DNA from: CAZSBB01 sp964605235
GTDB taxonomy: Bacteria; Planctomycetota; Phycisphaerae; Phycisphaerales; Phycisphaeraceae
Assembly (NCBI GenBank): GCA_964605235.1
Contig: CAZSBB010000024.1
Span: 41,975 to 105,974 of the forward strand
Direction: 5' to 3'
DNA: 64,000 bases
The notes beneath the pieces were generated by a model. That model saw only the letters and a list, made by a program, of their open reading frames with translations. It did not search any database and had not been told where the DNA came from. Of this stretch, positions 62,046 to 64,000 are shown piece after piece. Within the stretch, counting starts at the first letter, position 1. Each line of letters begins with the position of its first letter. Made by a program: the position numbers and the translations under genes.

Positions 62046-62828
62046 TTAGATTTCCCGGCCGTTCACTTCGATCAGCAGATCAACAAAGACCTGATCCAGA
62101 ATGGCGGGATCGCGCGTTGCCGGCGGCGCTTGCAGGTCCGCGCGCAGCCGCTTCATTTGCTGATCCAGAAACGCAGCAATCACGGGATTGCGCGGGCCCT
62201 GATCGAGCTCTTCACCCGCCATCTTCCGGCGCAGCAGCCCAGCGATTTCCCGCCGCAGCCGCGCGTTGGCGATGGTCTTCTCAACCAACTTCCCGAATTC
62301 AATCGGCACCACGCCCAGCCCCCGCTCAATCCACAGGCACGCCAGCACCGGCCGAAGCACATAGAAATACTTCTTGGTCCATACGTGATCGCCCTGCAAG
62401 TGCGTGCGATAGTTTTTCTCCGCCATGTGCAGGTAGTGATACATGCACGCGATGGGCGAGTAGTACTGCTTCATCAGCGGCCGCAGACGCCGCCGCAGCG
62501 TTGATTGCTTCTGGTAGACAATCGGCGACTGCAGCCACTCCAGCAACGGCGGGTTGGACTTGCGCAGCAGTTGCAGGGCCTTGGGCAGATCCCAGCCGGC
62601 AATGTCCAGTTCATCATCAATGGGCTTTTCGATGACGTCGCGTTTCTGCTGGGTGGTCAGGTACCAACGCGTCGGCCGCAGGTAGATGAACCGGACATCG
62701 TAGTCGCTGTCAGCCGAGGGAAATCCCCAGGCGCGACTGCCCGACTCGCAGGCATAGAGGATGGTCACGCCTTCTTCCCGGGCGAGGGTATTGAGGCCAG
62801 CAAGGATGCGCCGTCTGATGGTGTGCAT
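62046..62828 (-). CDS. RlaP/YcgL-type nucleotidyltransferase
   Basis: A 260-residue nucleotidyltransferase-superfamily protein. The active-site motif is G30-S31-RAWGFPSADSDYD (Asp42 and Asp44), as in RNA-ligase-associated predicted nucleotidyltransferases. The rest is helical with YSPIACMYHYLHMAEKNY and KKYFYVLRPVLACLWIERG. Members occur near RNA ligase/repair genes, but none is seen here. It is convergent with the DUF3891 gene and divergent from the methyltransferase gene. Confidence 0.85.
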   Translation of the reverse strand: MHTIRRRILAGLNTLAREEGVTILYACESGSRAWGFPSADSDYDVRFIYLRPTRWYLTTQQKRDVIEKPIDDELDIAGWDLPKALQLLRKSNPPLLEWLQSPIVYQKQSTLRRRLRPLMKQYYSPIACMYHYLHMAEKNYRTHLQGDHVWTKKYFYVLRPVLACLWIERGLGVVPIEFGKLVEKTIANARLRREIAGLLRRKMAGEELDQGPRNPVIAAFLDQQMKRLRADLQAPPATRDPAILDQVFVDLLIEVNGREI

Positions 62829-62908
62829 GACGTATCATTCTATTTCGTCCGTGGCCGCGTCCATCGGCGGCGGGGGTGGAACGGGGCTGGCGTCATGAGG
62901 AGCATGTC

Positions 62909-63901
62909 ATGTACCCACAGCAGGTGAAGTGGCTGGCGTGCCCGGCCTGTCACGGCGCGCTGGAGTTGACCAGCGCAGCCCAGGTGGGGGAACGGGTGCG
63001 GCAAGGCCAGCTGACCTGCCGGGCCTGCGCCGTGGATTACCCCGTGGAGCAGTTCATTCCGCGGTTTGTGCCCAGGCAGAACTATGCCGACAGTTTCGGC
63101 TGGCAATGGAACAAGCATCGCTGCACCCAGCTGGATCAGGTGATCGGTTCCACCGCATCGCACACGCGATTTTTCGCCGAAACCCGCTGGCCGCCGCGGC
63201 TGGAGGGGCAGTTGGTGCTGGAAGTCGGGGGCGGAGCGGGTCGTTTCACCGCCCATGCGTTGAACACCGGGGCCGCGGTGGTGTCGATCGACTACAGCAA
63301 TGCGGTGGACGCCAACTATGCTTCGCACGGCGGGGGGACGAATCTGCTGATCGCCCAGGCGGATTTGTATCAGATGCCGTTCACCGATGGGCAGTTCGAC
63401 CATTTGTATTGCCTGGGCGTCTTGCAGCACACGCCGGATGTGCGCCGCTCGTTCATGAGCCTGCCGCGCGTGTTGCGGCCAGGCGGCAGTCTGACCATCG
63501 ACGTGTACCGCACCTTCTACGGGTTCGAACGGCTGATCACCAAGTATTGGCTGCGTCCGCTGACGCGCCGCCTGCCACAGGAACGGCTGTATGCGTGGGT
63601 GGAGCGCTATGTCCGCTTGATGTGGCCGCTGTCACGATTGCTCAACCATCTGCCCGGAGGCGCCCAACTGAACTGGGCGGGGCTGTGCATTCCCAACTAC
63701 GCCAGGGTGTTTCCCGACCTCTCGCCGCAGGCGCTCAAGCAATGGGCGATCCTGGACGCCTTCGACATGCTTTCGCCGCGCTACGATCAACCGCAAGCGC
63801 TGGCGACCATCCAGCGCTGGTTCCAGGAGGCGGGTCTGATCGACATTGATGTGCACTACGGCTACAACGGCATCGAAGGCCGGGGTCGGCGTCCCGGATG
63901 A
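62909..63901 (+). CDS. SAM-dependent methyltransferase with N-terminal zinc motif
   Basis: A 330-residue methyltransferase. The N-terminal Trm112-like zinc motif has Cys11, Cys14, Cys37 and Cys40 (CPAC...CRAC). The class I SAM fold begins near 105 with LVLEVGGGAGRFTAHAL, then VVSIDYSNAV and MPFTDGQFDHLYCLGVLQHTPDV. ATG 62909 has GAGGAG upstream. Substrate unknown (often glycan or lipid biosynthesis). It is followed by tandem TTCCGGGG repeats. Confidence 0.87.
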   Translation: MYPQQVKWLACPACHGALELTSAAQVGERVRQGQLTCRACAVDYPVEQFIPRFVPRQNYADSFGWQWNKHRCTQLDQVIGSTASHTRFFAETRWPPRLEGQLVLEVGGGAGRFTAHALNTGAAVVSIDYSNAVDANYASHGGGTNLLIAQADLYQMPFTDGQFDHLYCLGVLQHTPDVRRSFMSLPRVLRPGGSLTIDVYRTFYGFERLITKYWLRPLTRRLPQERLYAWVERYVRLMWPLSRLLNHLPGGAQLNWAGLCIPNYARVFPDLSPQALKQWAILDAFDMLSPRYDQPQALATIQRWFQEAGLIDIDVHYGYNGIEGRGRRPG

Positions 63902-63913
63902 GACGTCCAGGGA

Positions 63914-64000
63914 GCAGTTCCCGGGGCAGGTTCCGGGGCAGGTTCCGGGGGGCCGGTTCCGGGGGGCCGGTTCCGGGGGCAGGTTCCGGGGGCAGGTTCC
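63914..64000. repeat. Tandem TTCCGGGG repeat at the window edge
   Basis: Six or more units of about 13-16 bp built on ggttccgggg(g)ca or ggccggttccgggg. It continues past the window end. Units vary in G number and in a ca/cc step. No coding capacity. Confidence 0.85.

Overview
The window is high-GC, gene-dense bacterial DNA that reads as Planctomycetota, perhaps a Phycisphaerae-like lineage. The evidence is combined gene content: prepilin-type proteins beside LacI-type regulators and LamG-like secreted proteins, DUF4838 and Gfo/Idh/MocA proteins, a PhyH dioxygenase with a UroD-family protein, a Ser-type sulfatase, an AcnA-type aconitase, and an H-protein-like/Fe-S/radical SAM/DUF116-prenyl synthase operon. 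No rRNA, tRNA, CRISPR array, phage or intact transposase was seen. The lineage is an inference; no marker gene settles it.

Layout. 0-6 kb: carbohydrate-type locus (LacI regulator, secreted LamG-like protein, prepilin-type protein, DUF4838 protein, oxidoreductase). 6.3-11.7 kb, minus strand: a tight six-gene operon encoding an H-protein-like lipoyl-domain protein, a Cys-rich HdrA-like small protein, a two-cluster ferredoxin, a radical SAM enzyme, a DUF116-polyprenyl synthase fusion and a squalene-cyclase/prenyltransferase-like protein. This is the best candidate for an undescribed system. 12-18 kb: bioB, three small membrane proteins, a nitrilase-family amidohydrolase and acnA. 18.5-28 kb: cupin, a large EF-hand membrane protein, an AraC regulator divergent from a PhyH/UroD-like pair, a GntR/LacI regulator, a proline-iminopeptidase-like hydrolase and a deacetylase-like protein. 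28-38.5 kb: STAS membrane protein, RNase R, ispH, bioD, a giant AsmA-like protein and ribD. 38.7-42.3 kb: two paralogous prepilin-type genes with a Phd/RelE module between them, the toxin running in frame into one prepilin gene, then a sulfatase. 42.4-45.4 kb: DUF167 protein, histone-deacetylase-family protein, hydrolase and membrane protein. 45.5-57.5 kb, minus strand: flagellar operon in transcription order small protein-flgF-flgG-flgA-flgH-flgI-flgJ-flgN-flgK-flgL-fliW-csrA-fliC. 57.9-63.9 kb: M42-type peptidase, ABC ATPase with cupin, MarR regulator divergent from a DUF3891 protein, RlaP-type nucleotidyltransferase and a methyltransferase.

Regulation visible in the DNA. A good sigma-54 site (TGGCA-N6-TTGC) precedes the flagellar operon, with GCGCAA/TTGCGC dyads 130-180 bp upstream. 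A sigma-28-like site (TAAA-N15-CCCGA) lies ahead of fliC. The fliC ribosome-binding site sits in the loop of a perfect 7-bp hairpin, as expected of a CsrA target, and csrA and fliW are immediately upstream. MarR-type and toxin-antitoxin operator palindromes are also visible.

Intergenic space is rich in short inverted-repeat elements of several families: three ~115-bp copies with 26-nt arms, two 180-200-bp copies, two ~70-bp copies, two short-palindrome clusters, a ~100-bp copy and a perfect 31-bp A/T-rich hairpin. None carries a gene.
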